From contig OY856186.1 of the NCBI GenBank assembly GCA_963693315.1, positions 454,829,217 through 454,893,216 of the forward strand: 64,000 bases of DNA, written 5' to 3'. Made by a program: the position numbers and the translations under genes. Shown piece by piece: positions 1-9,959 of this stretch. Origin of the DNA: Diogma glabrata (taxonomy: Eukaryota; Arthropoda; Insecta; Diptera; Cylindrotomidae). A model generated the notes under the pieces. It had not been told where the DNA came from and did not search any database. It saw only the letters and a program-made list of their open reading frames with translations. The first letter of the stretch is position 1; each line of letters begins with the position of its first letter.

Positions 1-79
<79 letters not shown>
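1..79. repeat. (AT)n microsatellite
   Basis: The window opens inside an uninterrupted AT dinucleotide tract of about 79 bp. Its left end lies outside the window, so its full length is unknown. Confidence 0.98.
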
Positions 80-81
<2 letters not shown>

Positions 82-94
82 TATTAGGGGTGGC

Positions 95-645
95 CCATAG
101 TTACACTAGAATTTTTTTTTTTCATTGTACAGCTTGCAGCACCCTCCTATTTCGTGTGAATACCCATAAAAATATTATTTGCCAAATCTGATATCAATCG
201 GTCAATTCTAAGACGTGCCTCTGGCCACACAAAGATGAGAAATTTCGTTCTGGACCTTTAAAAAAAAACTTTTTATTTTTTGTGCGACACCCTCTTATTT
301 CGTGTCAATGGATAAAAAAATTATGTGTAAAAATTGAAATCAATCGTTCGTTTCAATCATAATTTAAATTTTTGTACAAAACCCTCCCATTTGGTGTCAA
401 TACCCATATAAATATTATGAGTAAAATTTGAAATCAATCGGTTAACTCTAAGGGGTGCCCCGGCCACTTAAAGTTGAGAGGTTTTTTTGTGACCATTACA
501 AAGAAAAATTTAAATTTTTTGTACGACATCCTCCCATTCGGTGTCAATACCCATATAAGTATTATGTGTAAAATTTGAAATCAATCGGTCAACTCTAAGG
601 GGTGCCCCCCAGCTACTTAAAGTTGAGAGGTTTTGTTGTGGCCAT
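95..645 (-). repeat. ~146-bp satellite array, inverted segment (about 4 units)
   Basis: Units carry GACACCCTCCCATTTCGTGT followed by CAATACCCAT, the reverse complement of the motif that recurs to the right. Copies of the motif start near 139, 288, 378 and 524; one unit is shortened to about 90 bp. The segment meets the forward-oriented array head to head near 645. The short open frames here exist on both strands and are products of the repeat, not genes. Confidence 0.9.
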
Positions 646-2830
646 TATAAAGGCCAACCTTAAGTGGCCGGGGGCACTCCTTAAAGTTGACCGATTGATT
701 TCAAATTTTGTAAATAATATTTTTAAAGGTATTCACACGAAATGGGAAGGTGTCGTACAAAAAATTTAAAATTTTTCTTTGTAATGGCCAGAACAAACCC
801 TTTGAAGTTCAAGTGGCCGGGGGCACGTCTTAAAGTTGAACGATTGATTACAAAGTTTACACATAATTTTTTTATGGGTATTGACACGAAATGGGAGGGT
901 GTCACAGAAAAAGTAAATTTTTTTTTTAAGGTCCAAAACAAAATTTCTCAACTTTAAGTGGCCGGAAGCATGTCTTAGAATTGACTGATTGATTTCAAGT
1001 TTTGCAAATAATATTTTTACGGGTATTGACGTGAAATAGGAGGGTGTCGTACAAAAAATTTAAATTTTCTCTTTTTAATGGCCAGAACAAAACCTTTCAA
1101 CTTTAAGTGGCCTTAGAGTTAAACGATTGGTTTCAAATTTTACACATAATTTTTTTATGGGTATTGACGAAATGGGAGGGTGTCGCACAAAAAATAAATA
1201 AATAATATTTCTTTGTAATGGCCAGAACAAAACCTTTCAACTTTAAGTGGCCGGGGGCACGCCTTAAAGTTGACCGATTGATTTCAAATTTTGCAAATAA
1301 CATTTTTAAAGGTATTCACACGAAATGGGAGGGTTGTCGCACGAAAAAATTAAATTTTTCTTTGTAATGGCTAGAACAAAACCTTTCAAGTTTAAGTGGG
1401 GGGGCCACGTCTTAGAATTGAACGATTGATTGTTAAATTTAACACATAATTTTTTATGGGTATTGACACAAAATGGGAGGGTGTCGCACAAAAACTAAAA
1501 ATTTTTTTTTAAGGTCCAGAACAAAATTTCTCAACTTGAAGTGGCCGGAGGCACGTCTTAGAATTGACCGATTGATTTCAAATTTTGCAAATAATATTTT
1601 CATGGGTATTGACATGAAACGGGAGGGGTGTCCTTCACAAAATTTAAATTTTTCTTTGTAATGGCCAGAACAAAACCTTTCAAGTTTAAGTGGCCGGGGG
1701 CACGCCTTAGAGTTGAACGATTAATTTTAAATTTTACACATAATTTTTTTATGGGTATTGACACGAAATGGGAGGGTGTCGCACAAAAAATAAAAGTTTT
1801 TTTTAAGGTCCAGAACAAAATTATTCAACTTTAAGTGGCCGGAGGCACGTCTTAGGATTGACCGATTGACTTCAAATTTTGCAAATAATATTTTAACGGG
1901 TATTGACATGAAATGGGAGGGTGTCGCACAAAAAATTTAAATTTTTCTTTGTAATGGCCAGAACAAATCTTTCAAGTTTAAGTGGCCGGGGGCGCGCCTT
2001 AGAGTTGACCGATTGATTTCAAATTTTGCAAATAACATTTTAAAGGTATTCACACGAAATGGGAGGGTGTCGTACAAATAATTTAAATTTTTCTTTGTCA
2101 GAACAAAACCTTCCAAGTTTAAGTGGCCGGGGCACGCCTTAGAGTTGAACGATTAATTTCAAATTTCACACATAATTTTTTTATGGGTTTTGACACGAAA
2201 TGGGAGGGTGTCGCACAAAATATAAAAATTTTTTTTTACGGTCCAGAACAAAATTTCTCAACTCTAAGTGGCCGGAGGCACGTCTTAGGATTGACTGATT
2301 GATATCAAATTTTGCAAATAATATTTTTACGGGTATTGACATGAAATGGGAGGGTGTCGTACAAAAAATTAAAATTTTTCTTTATAATGGCCACAACAAA
2401 ACCTCTCAACTTTAAGTGGCTGGGGGCACCCCTTAGAGTTGACCGATTGATTTCAAATTTTACACATAATTTTTTTATTGGTATTGACACCAAATGGGAA
2501 GGTGTCGTACAAAAAATTTGAATTTTTCTTTGTAATGGCCACAACCAAACCTCTCAACTTTAAGTGGCCGGGGGCATCCCTTAGAGTTGAACGATTGATT
2601 TGAATTTTTATACATAATTTTTTTATAGGTATTGATACGAAATGAGAGGGTGTTGCAAAAAAATAAAAAATTTTTTTTTTAAGGTCCAGAACAAAATTTC
2701 TCAACTTTAAGTGGCCGGAGGCACGTCTTAGAATTGACCGATTGGTATCAGATTTTGCAAATAATATTTTTATGGGTATTCACACGAAATGTGAGGGTGC
2801 CGTACAAAAAATAAAAATTTTTGTTTTTAA
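646..2830 (+). repeat. ~146-bp satellite array, forward segment (about 15 units)
   Basis: The core GGTATTGACACGAAATGGGA recurs about every 139-151 bp (near 876, 1019, 1158, 1309, 1458, 1602, 1751, 1897, 2043, 2184, 2329, 2480, 2630, 2775). Three diverged unit types can be told apart. Type A has AAGGTCCAGAAC and GCAAATAATATTT, type B has AATGGCCAGAAC and ACACATAATTTTT, and type C has AAAGGTATTCACACG. They follow a partly regular C-B-A order, suggesting a higher-order unit of about 440 bp. No convincing coding content. Confidence 0.92.
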
Positions 2831-3720
2831 GGTCGCATTTGTTGAGGTAGATCAAAAAAATTTTCTGTACATGTGTGTTCTATTAATATCTCGGACTAGC
2901 TCGTGAATCGAGCAAAATTCGACACGTGGTTAAGGAACTAGAGCCTTTTTTCTAAAAAAATTGATTTTTTGAAAGCGTTATAACGGCCGTTTGGAAACTA
3001 ATATTTCAAAAAATATAACAAATTCAAAATTTTTGAAATCTTTTTTATCAATTTATTTTAAAATTAGACCTCTGCAATTAGAGGTTCCTGAGTGAAATCA
3101 AAAAAAATTGCAAAAAAAAATGTTTTTTGAAACAACTGGCACTCTCACGGTCGCATTTGTCAGGCCAGATCAAAAAACCCTTTTTAAAAATGTAAGTTTT
3201 ATTAATATCTTGGACAAGTTCGTAAATCAGCCAAATTTGACTCATGGTTAAGAAACTAGAGGCTTTATACTAGAAAAAAACTCTGTTTTTTAAATCCGCC
3301 ATAACGGCCGTTTAGATTCTAATATTTTTAAAAACTTCATAAATTTAGAATTTTTGAAACCTTTTTAATCAGTTTCTTTCAAAAAAAAGACCTCTGCAGT
3401 TGGAGGTTTTTGAGTAAGCGGCTCCAACAAAAAAGCTTGTAAAACACAAAATGCGTTTGAATTAACCGGCACTCTCACGGTCGCATTTGTGGAGTCAGAT
3501 CAATGAGAAAAATCTGACACATGGTTAAATAACTAGAGGCTTTATACTAGAAAAAAAAATTATTTTCTTTAATCCATTATAACGGTCGTTTGGATACTAG
3601 TATTTTTAAAAACTTCATAAATTTAGAATCTGTGGAAACATTTTAATTCGTTTCTTATAAATATAAAACTCTGCAGTTAAAGGTTTTTGACTTGTTGGCT
3701 TCAACAAAAAAGTTTGCAAC
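2831..3720 (+). repeat. ~325-bp tandem array, 3 units
   Basis: GGTCGCATTTGT begins units at 2832, 3149 and 3479 (spacings 317 and 330; the third is shortened). Each unit repeats TATAACGGYCGTTTGGA, a CTCTGCARTTRGAGGTTT block and a CTGGCACTCTCACG boundary. This family differs in sequence from the 146-bp satellite it directly abuts. Non-coding. Confidence 0.85.
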
Positions 3721-4470
3721 AATCCATAACTACAATTTCCAAAAACCCTATAACAGTCAATGAAAAAAAAAATAAAAAGGTTTGAATAGAAGAAATGAAT
3801 TTTTTTCTTAGAAATAAACTATTTTGATATTTTGCAGTAATTGGACGACATATGATATAGCGTAGGTTTGTGTCATAAATTGTCACACACATGTTCTGTG
3901 GTAGATTTGATATTTGTTTGTTGCAAAATTGGATAGATATAGTTTTGCTTATATGTAGCTAATTTTCTTTTTAAAATTTGTTTGATATCTGTTTCTAATT
4001 AGTTTGTGTTGTTTAAACTAATCTGATACATCAGATTCTACTGGCACACAAAACTGTCTGATCTCGAAATCTACCTATTTCTAGCGGATATACGTGCCGC
4101 TTGGACTTTTTACATTATATGGTATTTTTTGCATTAAATTTCTAGACAATACTTTGTGTGAATTCATAGAATGGGAAACATTTCTATTCTAATTAACATC
4201 CTAAGTCACGATTGTATAGTCATTATGGGTTGTTTCCAATCAATGTGAAATCAACGGCAGAGACTTGGTCAATTTGTAGCCCTATATGTATTAACACTAG
4301 ACTACATTAAATGAATTTAAATTTATTTGAGATTTTTGAGATCAATTAAACCAAGTAAGTAAAGAAGTAGTTGGAATTTTTTCAATTCAAAGGTATGGTT
4401 TGAAGTTTCTCACAAAATAACTCCACTTACATTTTTCGTGTTGCGGATGAATTCAAACCTTCGTCGTCAT
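3721..4470. other. AT-rich spacer, no gene seen
   Basis: No open frame with protein-like composition, RNA gene or tandem array. The only recognisable item is a short dispersed repeat at 4225-4292, listed separately. Confidence 0.6.
4225..4292 (+). repeat. short dispersed repeat, copy 1
   Basis: GGTTGTTTCCAATCAATGTG, GAAATCAACGGCAGAGACTT and GGTCAATTTGTAGCCCTA follow one another here. A diverged copy with the same order of words lies at 16505-16572, so this is a low-copy dispersed repeat of unknown full extent. Confidence 0.55.
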
Positions 4471-4720
4471 TTATTTTTGTGATTATTGTTCAACTATCGC
4501 GTTTACATTCGGCGCAACAAATTACATTGATTTGAATTTATTTTTATGATTTTTGTTCATCGATCGCGTTTACATTCGGCGTAACAAATTACATTGATTT
4601 GAATTTGTCTTTTATGATTATTTTTCAAATATCGCCTTTTTATTCGGCGCAAGAATTACACTAAAATTAAGACTGGGTTATGATTATTGCTCAACAATCG
4701 ACGTTATAATTGGCGAAACC
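4471..4720 (+). repeat. 67-bp tandem array with CGGCGCAACAAATT core (3-4 units)
   Basis: Units start at 4471, 4538 and about 4605, with a decayed fourth near 4680. Each holds a TTCAAC-like word, TTTACATTCGGCG and CAACAAATTACA. The core resembles the GGCGCAACAATT core of the array at 27480-27900 and the GTGCAACAAT core at 46140-46440, so it probably belongs to the same recurring leader-like family. A 58-codon frame starts just downstream. Confidence 0.75.
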
Positions 4721-4789
4721 CACACATTTATTGTTACCTAGTTATTTTCGGCACTTTGGGTTTCTCTTTATCCGTCTACTCTGTCTCAA

Positions 4790-4966
4790 ATGCTTTCAAT
4801 ACCGGTTTATTTGTTCTGGACTGGAGGATATTTATTCTGGTATCCACACGGCTGTCGCTCGTCAGAATATAACCTTACAAGGCACGCAGTCCTTCGATTG
4901 CTTCCTGTGGATGTTAATACTAACCAGATCAGTGTCCATTACACAGTTCAAACATTTGTAATATAA
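4790..4966 (+). CDS. unidentified 58-aa open frame downstream of a CAAC array
   Basis: ATG at 4790, stop TAA at 4964; the frame is open back to a TAG at 4739. The translation starts MLSIPVYLFWTGGYLFWYPH, has an aromatic, possibly membrane-leaning N-terminus, and ends in a more polar segment rich in Val, Asn, Gln and His. The composition looks more protein-like than the AT-driven frames around it. I do not recognise a family. It could be the last exon of a gene, a transposon relic, or chance. Its position right after the CAAC-type array is the main reason to note it. Confidence 0.25.
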   Translation: MLSIPVYLFWTGGYLFWYPHGCRSSEYNLTRHAVLRLLPVDVNTNQISVHYTVQTFVI

Positions 4967-5390
4967 AATTTCAAAATTCTGATTAAAAAAAAAATTTAAA
5001 CAAAAAAGTTCAGAATTATCAAAAAAATTAACACTATAAAAACAAATAATTATTTCAAAAACAATAATTTTGTACACACCATCAATCTAAAAAAACAAAC
5101 TTAAGCTGGAAGATTGAAAATGGACGCAGTAGGTGGAATTTGGCAGTGGCATGATACCAACTCAACCAAAAATTTTAAAATTACAAAAAATTTACCAAAA
5201 CATTTAAAAAATATTCGAAAATTAAAGTCTTTCAAAGAATTTTAAAAACAAATTTCTTAAAATTAAGAATTTAGAAAAAATTTAAAAATTACACGAAAAA
5301 TTACCGAAACTTTCAAAAATTACAAAATTTATTCAAAAGTAAAATTATATATAAGAAATTATCAAATATGTTTCCAAAAAAATAATTAAA
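4967..5390. other. A-rich spacer, nothing seen
   Basis: Strongly A-biased sequence with many AAAATT/TTTCAAAAA words and no gene, array or promoter that I can support. Confidence 0.6.
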
Positions 5391-5546
5391 ATGAAAGACA
5401 ATGGAATAAATATTTAATGAGCACAACTATGTTGAGCTTCTACTCCTCCAATACCATCCCACCCTGCAAATGTTTCGTCAGGACCTGGGGGGAGCAGCAA
5501 ATCTACATCGCTGTGCTCATTAAATATTGGTTACATTGTCTTTCAA
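5391..5546. mobile_element. ~155-bp MITE-like element with 34-bp terminal inverted repeats
   Basis: The left arm at 5392-5425 begins TGAAAGACAATG and ends TTTAATGAGCACA. The right arm at 5512-5545 is its reverse complement apart from a few mismatches around the ATGGAATAAA/GGTTACAT segment. The ~86-bp centre is more GC-rich than the flanks. There is no coding capacity. A non-autonomous DNA transposon is the simplest reading; no target duplication was clear enough to assign a superfamily. Confidence 0.7.
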
Positions 5547-6180
5547 TGTTAGTCTTCGCAGCATAGCCTGTTATGGCCGATAACAGAGATGTATTCGTAT
5601 GTAGTTCGTGCCACGGTTGTTGCATCCAAGAAACTTAAAGTGCTGAATAAACAGTATTAGAAAAAAATGAAAATAAGGAACGAACGCCAGCCCAATAACG
5701 ATTTCAAATAAAAATATTCATTTTCGTAAATATTTTTTTAGTATTAGCTCCGAAAAATGATTGCTTTTAGAACTGTTAAGAGTCCGCAAAATTGTATTTT
5801 AGCGGCCTAGTACTTGAAGTCGTTATGACAACACTTTAGCGGATTTAAAATTTATTTTCATTTTATATCTTCTTATATATTAATACGCTAACGAAAAATT
5901 TTGTGGAGCCTAAGGCTTTTTTATTCGAATTTTGATTGATTTCAAATTTTCAGTGCTAACTGATATTACTGTAACTTAGGTTTTAGAGATTTTTGGGTAT
6001 TTTTCGGATCATAAATAAAAAAGTTATTAAATACGAAAATCTTTTTATATACATATGCATTATAAGTATACATACATACAAAAACGAAATTAAATTTAAA
6101 ACTTAAAAATTTATTTATTTTTTTTATTTTCTTTTTTATATATTCTTTGGTAGATGGAATTTCATTTTGGTCTTCTCATG
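5547..6180. other. spacer left of the Helitron relic
   Basis: No gene seen. It contains a 17-bp word at 5734-5750 (TTTTTTAGTATTAGCTC) whose exact reverse complement occurs at 7977-7993, on the far side of the Helitron relic and the fold-back element. Confidence 0.5.
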
Positions 6181-6181
6181 T

Positions 6182-6265
6182 CTTCGTACATGGAAGGTTA
6201 GATTGAGTCGTCGGAATAAAAGAGATTATATGCGTAATAATGTTGATTTTATGAATGATGAAATT
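6182..6265 (+). pseudogene. Helitron N-terminal coding fragment
   Basis: One frame reads LRTWKVRLSRRNKRDY followed by MRNNVDFMNDEI, an Arg/Lys-rich segment like the N-terminal part of Helitron Rep/helicase proteins. It is preceded by a T-rich stretch ending TTTGGTAG, and that stretch is duplicated at about 6265-6304. There is no start codon in context and no continuity with the next coding piece. I infer it belongs to the same decayed Helitron as 7117-7523. Confidence 0.4.
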
Positions 6266-6463
6266 TATTTTTTTATATTTTCTTTTTTATATATTCTTTG
6301 GTAGTGGGTAGTAATAAACGTATCGTATGCGTAGTATATTAGTAAAAATATTCTAATCAAATTTCAGTGTATTTACAAGTTGTATTTTATTTTTTAGTTT
6401 TCTTATGTACACTGACGTGAATGCATGTGAATAATTTTGTTCTGTTCTTCATTTTAATTTTTA

Positions 6464-7240
6464 GAAATGCCAATGTATGTGAAGTTTTTCTTATGCGTGA
6501 GATTTGTTCGTTCTTTTAAATCAATGCATGAATTTTGTGAAAAACATGAGAATGTTACTGCTGATGTGTTTGATAAATTTGTCAGATGATGAAATGCTGG
6601 TTGTATTTTATTTTTTAGTTTTCTTATGTACACTGACGTGTAATTTTGTTCTGTTCTTCATTTTAATTTTAAGAAATACCAATGTTCGTGAAGTTTTTCT
6701 TATGCGTGAGATTTGTTCGTTCTTTTAAATCAATGCATGAATTTTGTGAAAGACCTGAGAATGTTACTGCTGATGTGTTTGTTAAATTTGTCAGATGATG
6801 CAATGCTGGTTGTATTTTATTTTTTAGTTTTCTTATGTACACTGACGTGAATGCATGTGAATAATTTTGTTCTGTTCTTCATTTTAATTTTTAGAAATGC
6901 CAATGTATGTGAAGTTTTTCTTATGCGTGAGATTTGTTCGTTCTTTTAAATCAATGCATGAATTTTGTGAAAGACCTGAGAATGTTACTGCTGATGTGTT
7001 TGATAAATTTGTCAGATGATGCAATGCTGGTTGTATTTTATTTTTTAGTTTTCTTATGTACACTGACGTGAATGCATGTGAATAATTTTGTTCTGTTCTT
7101 CATTTTAATTTTTAGAAATGCCAATGTATGTGAAGCTTTTCTTATACGTGAGATTTGTTCGTTCTTTTAAATCAATGCATGAATTTTGTGAAAGACCTGA
7201 GAATGTTACTGCTGATGTGTTTGTTAAATTGGTCAGATGA
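6464..7240 (+). repeat. ~222-bp tandem duplication inside a Helitron relic (4 copies)
   Basis: AGAAATGCCAATGTATGTG begins copies near 6464, 6672, 6893 and 7115 (spacings about 208, 221 and 222). Each copy joins a T-rich, splice-acceptor-like stretch (TTTTAATTTTTAG) to a coding-like segment reading VFLMREICSFFKSMHEFCER and PENVTADVF. The second copy lacks a 13-bp block (ATGCATGTGAAT region). The last copy runs into the Helitron Rep frame. The unit therefore duplicates an intron-like end plus a piece of coding sequence. Confidence 0.85.
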
Positions 7241-7523
7241 AGATAGAATTGATGGAAATGAAATGATTCATAAATTTGTATGTACTGAAATCTCTGATCC
7301 CATTCTTTTTCCTAAATTACATGAATATGTGCAACGTCATATGATGCTTGGACCATGTGGTGCTCTAAATCCTGTTAGTATGAGAGATGGTAAATGTAGT
7401 AAGAATTTTCCAAAACCTTTTTCTGAAAATACTAAAGAATCTGTGAATGGTTATCCTTTGTATTGTCGACGTGATAATGGTATGAGTGTTGATGTACGTG
7501 GTGCATCTCTTGATAATAGATAC
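7117..7523 (+). pseudogene. Helitron Rep/helicase-like protein, N-terminal relic
   Basis: The frame covering 7155-7526 contains KFVCTEISDPILFPKLHEYV, QRHMMLGPCGALNP, DGKCSKNFPKPF and NGYPLYCRRDNG. These match, in order, the conserved block upstream of the Rep catalytic region in Helitron transposases (the HMMHGPCG, KCSKxFPKPF and YPxYRRRD words). A one-base shift near 7235 separates it from the upstream VFLMREICSFF segment. The frame ends at a TAG where the fold-back element begins, just after the residues DNRY that normally lead into VVPYN. The catalytic HUH motif, Tyr residues and helicase domain are missing, so this is a truncated, non-functional copy. Confidence 0.85.
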
Positions 7524-7960
7524 TAGGAGGGCCCGGCGTGCTTTGCTACGCTTATCAATAAAGTTTTTGCGTAGACATTTAGTTGACGTAGAAGATAGGA
7601 AGTGGTAATGAGAAATGCTAGCATATAATTTTTGATTTTCTTTTTAAATATATGAATGAAAAATAATCAGAACTCTAGCTGATCAGTTTGGATGTATGAA
7701 AAATTAGCGATCAAATAAGTTAGAAATTAAATAAACTTACTTGAAAACTTATTTGATCGCTAATTTTTCATATATCTTAACTGATCAGCTAGACTCTAGA
7801 GTTCTGATTATTTTTCATTCATATATTTAAAAAGAAAAATTAAAAATTATATGCTAGCATTTCTCATTACCAATTTTTGAAATCATTGCTTCTACGTCAA
7901 CAAAATGTCTACGCAAAAACTTTATTTATAAGCGTAGCGAAGCACGCCGGGCACTCCTAG
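7523..7960. mobile_element. 438-bp fold-back element interrupting the Helitron frame
   Basis: The element starts CTAGGAGGGCCCGGCGTGCT and ends with the near reverse complement GCACGCCGGGCACTCCTAG. The two arms (about 200 bp each) pair along almost their whole length, with a loop near 7712-7742. The arms contain matching ATGCTAGCATATAATTT, TAATCAGAACTCTAG and TTAGCGATCAAATAAG blocks. There is no coding potential. It is a hairpin-type non-autonomous DNA element. The flanking bases do not give a clear target duplication. Confidence 0.88.
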
Positions 7961-8008
7961 TTATAAAAAATCCTAAGAGCTAATACTAAAAAACGTTGTA
8001 TGCAACAC

Positions 8009-8111
8009 GTACGCAAATGGCTTTAGCAGACTCATCTCCATATTACAGACTCGGCTAGCGCCTCGTCCGGAAACATTACGATTCGTCCGCTAAAACCATA
8101 TTTTGCGTACT
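8009..8111. repeat. short inverted repeat
   Basis: GTACGCAAATGGCTTTAGCA at 8009 pairs imperfectly with GCTAAAACCATATTTTGCGT near 8090-8109. The ~55-bp centre is more GC-rich than the surroundings. It could be the hairpin end of a small element; its boundaries are not clear. Confidence 0.5.
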
Positions 8112-8368
8112 TGTTACATAAACTACTATATTGATTATGTTTTAAAATTAGAATCGATGAAAAATGTACTCACATTTTAAATAGATATTAATGAATTATA
8201 GAAATTTTGTTATCTACTTAAACGAATTAACTCTTATGTAAATATAAAAAAAGCGATATTGATATTAAAATTAGGTAAATCAGTAAGTTCTGACATTCCA
8301 AATAGGTTTGATTCCTAATACTTTTTTAATTTAAGTAAAATTAGTTAATTGCATTTGTCATTTTTAAC

Positions 8369-8565
8369 ATGGGTTGTGGTAGTTGTAAGTTATAATATTT
8401 TTTAATTTTTTATGAAGTTCGTTATTCATTTTAAATAATTCTACAGCAAAACCTACAAACGATCCGCCAGTTTTTGTCGAACCAACAGTCCGTGTAGGAC
8501 CTGGATCTTACCCTGAAGCAAGAACTTATGTTGAACCGCCAGCCTACGTGTCATCAAATCTTTGA
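8369..8565 (+). CDS. small two-exon gene: 44-aa putative N-myristoylated/palmitoylated protein
   Basis: Exon 1 is 8369-8384 (ATG GGT TGT GGT AGT T). A consensus donor GTAAGT follows at 8385, and an intron of 62 nt ends in TTCTACAG at 8446. Exon 2, 8447-8565, continues in frame to TGA at 8563. The product is 44 aa, starting MGCGSSKPTNDPPVFVEPTV and ending PPAYVSSNL. It is Pro/Val-rich with no transmembrane segment. Gly2 plus Cys3 and Ser6 fit the N-myristoylation signal (MGxxxS/T) with an adjacent palmitoylatable Cys, so I infer membrane anchoring at the cytoplasmic face. The intron length and splice signals are typical of insects. AATAAA occurs at about 8695. I recognise no family. Each exon is too short to stand out as an open frame. 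More 5' untranslated exons may exist upstream. Confidence 0.55.
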
Positions 8566-9110
8566 TAGTAAAAATATATATAATTTAAAATTATTTTACG
8601 AAAACTATCATGTAAATAGTGATATGTGATTTTATTTAAAATTGTTTGATTTTGTGAAATGGATTTGCTTATAAACGAATGAATTTTAGATTATAATAAA
8701 TAGATAAGAAACGTAAGAGCTGATTAAAAAAATAAAGTGTGTGACTATATTATGATATGGAATTTATATATCATTTATTTATCCAAAATCGAAAAGTACA
8801 CTAGATACCTTAAACAGAAAAGTTTTGATCCCATTGCTAGCGGCATTTTTTCTTCACTACCAAAAACCTAATAAAAACTATACACTTCACATCAAATTAA
8901 ATTATCTCAAAGCTCCACAAATTTTGAAACACAGAAGAGTTTTCTCATTACACTAATTACATTCTAGTAACGAGGAATATTGCCTTTAGTCACTTATTTA
9001 GTTATTTTTTCCCTTTTTTCACTGTTCTTACCCATTATAGAATTTTTCCAGATTTTCTTTCCTCGGTAAACTCAAACGATAAAAAAAGGTTTTACAAAAT
9101 AAATATAAAT
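8566..9110. other. 3' flank of the small gene; AT-rich spacer
   Basis: Contains AATAAA words at about 8695 and 8731 that could serve as polyadenylation signals for the small spliced gene. Otherwise no feature seen. Confidence 0.45.
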
Positions 9111-9111
9111 A

Positions 9112-9294
9112 ATGCGATCATTATTAACTTTAATTGATATTGTCGATGGGTTCACTGTTAATTTATACATTGCAACAATTCTTATGAAATTGTGGAAAAG
9201 TTTGATAGAAGGGGTAAGCTAATGATATCAACATCTATTAATTTTATAGAACTTCGTTGATGCTAAACTCCCTTATGAGAGCTATACAGTGTAA
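9112..9294 (+). CDS. weak small-ORF candidate, 34 codons ending at a donor-like site
   Basis: ATG at 9112 reads MRSLLTLIDIVDGFTVNLYI and on to LIEG, then meets GTAAGC at 9214 and a stop at 9220. If GTAAGC is a donor and TTTTATAG (ending 9249) an acceptor, the frame continues in phase for 14 more residues to a stop at 9292, giving 48 aa. That intron would be only 36 nt, below the usual insect minimum, so the splice model is doubtful. The hydrophobic stretch could be a signal anchor. No family is recognised, and chance is quite possible. Confidence 0.2.
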
Positions 9295-9297
9295 CTT

Positions 9298-9808
9298 CAT
9301 CGTTTTATATTAAACATCAGAGTTCTCGATTAGGTTTACACTTTTTTATGTCTATGTTTGTGTAGCTTGCAAACCCTAAACAACAGAAAATTGTTAAATG
9401 ACGAGAAAGTTTAAGTGAACACATTTTTTATTCTTAATTAAGAGGACAGAAGAAAACGGAAAAACGACAAGTAAAAACTGTCCATTTGTATGTTTCCATT
9501 TTTTTTATTGGTTTGCGTTTATTACTTGTTGTTGCTTTCGTACTGTTGCTGAAGGAAAATATTCAAACAAGAAACTAACTAATATTCATTAGCATAATTA
9601 TATGAAAGGATTGTATTTTTTTTTTTAGTTCGTGTTGGTGTTGCTTTTGTTGTTGGTCTTGGCGTTGGTGGTGTTGTTATCTTTGTTACTGTGAATGCTA
9701 AGATCTAGTGGAAATTGAAATATTTAAAATAAGATTTATGTTTTGATATAAATTAACGAGAATTCAGATAAGGTTAAAATTAGTTTCATTTGTTTCTAAG
9801 GCTGAACA
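9298..9808. other. AT-rich spacer with a GTTGTTGG-rich patch
   Basis: 9625-9700 is rich in GTTG/TTGTTG words on this strand (CAAC on the other) but is not a regular array. No gene seen. Confidence 0.5.
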
Positions 9809-9809
9809 A

Positions 9810-9955
9810 TGTAATAGAGAACTGGGTCCATTGGGAACACCAATGGATCAGTAGGGGCAGGCCACGCACTTAGCGAGGTTGATAACTCTAGCATGTGGGT
9901 TTGGGAAAGTGTTCGTGCCACCCCAGCACAAATAAACAGGGTGCGCGTATTTGTA
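9810..9955 (+). repeat. tRNA-like SINE family, copy 1 (diverged, head only)
   Basis: It begins TGTAATAGAGAAC and carries a hairpin CCATTGG-GAACA-CCAATGG. It continues through GGCAGGCCACGCACTTAGCG to CCAGCACAAATAA. The word order matches the six other copies listed, but the A-box-like segment is degraded. The 3' half with the GACTCTGGCGACC block is missing and the sequence passes straight into another dispersed repeat. Confidence 0.65.
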
Positions 9956-9959
9956 ACGA

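Noticed and set aside
723..2704. Many 60-83-aa frames on both strands across the 146-bp satellite
   Set aside because: The same peptide words recur unit after unit on both strands and in several frames; they are translations of a non-coding satellite.
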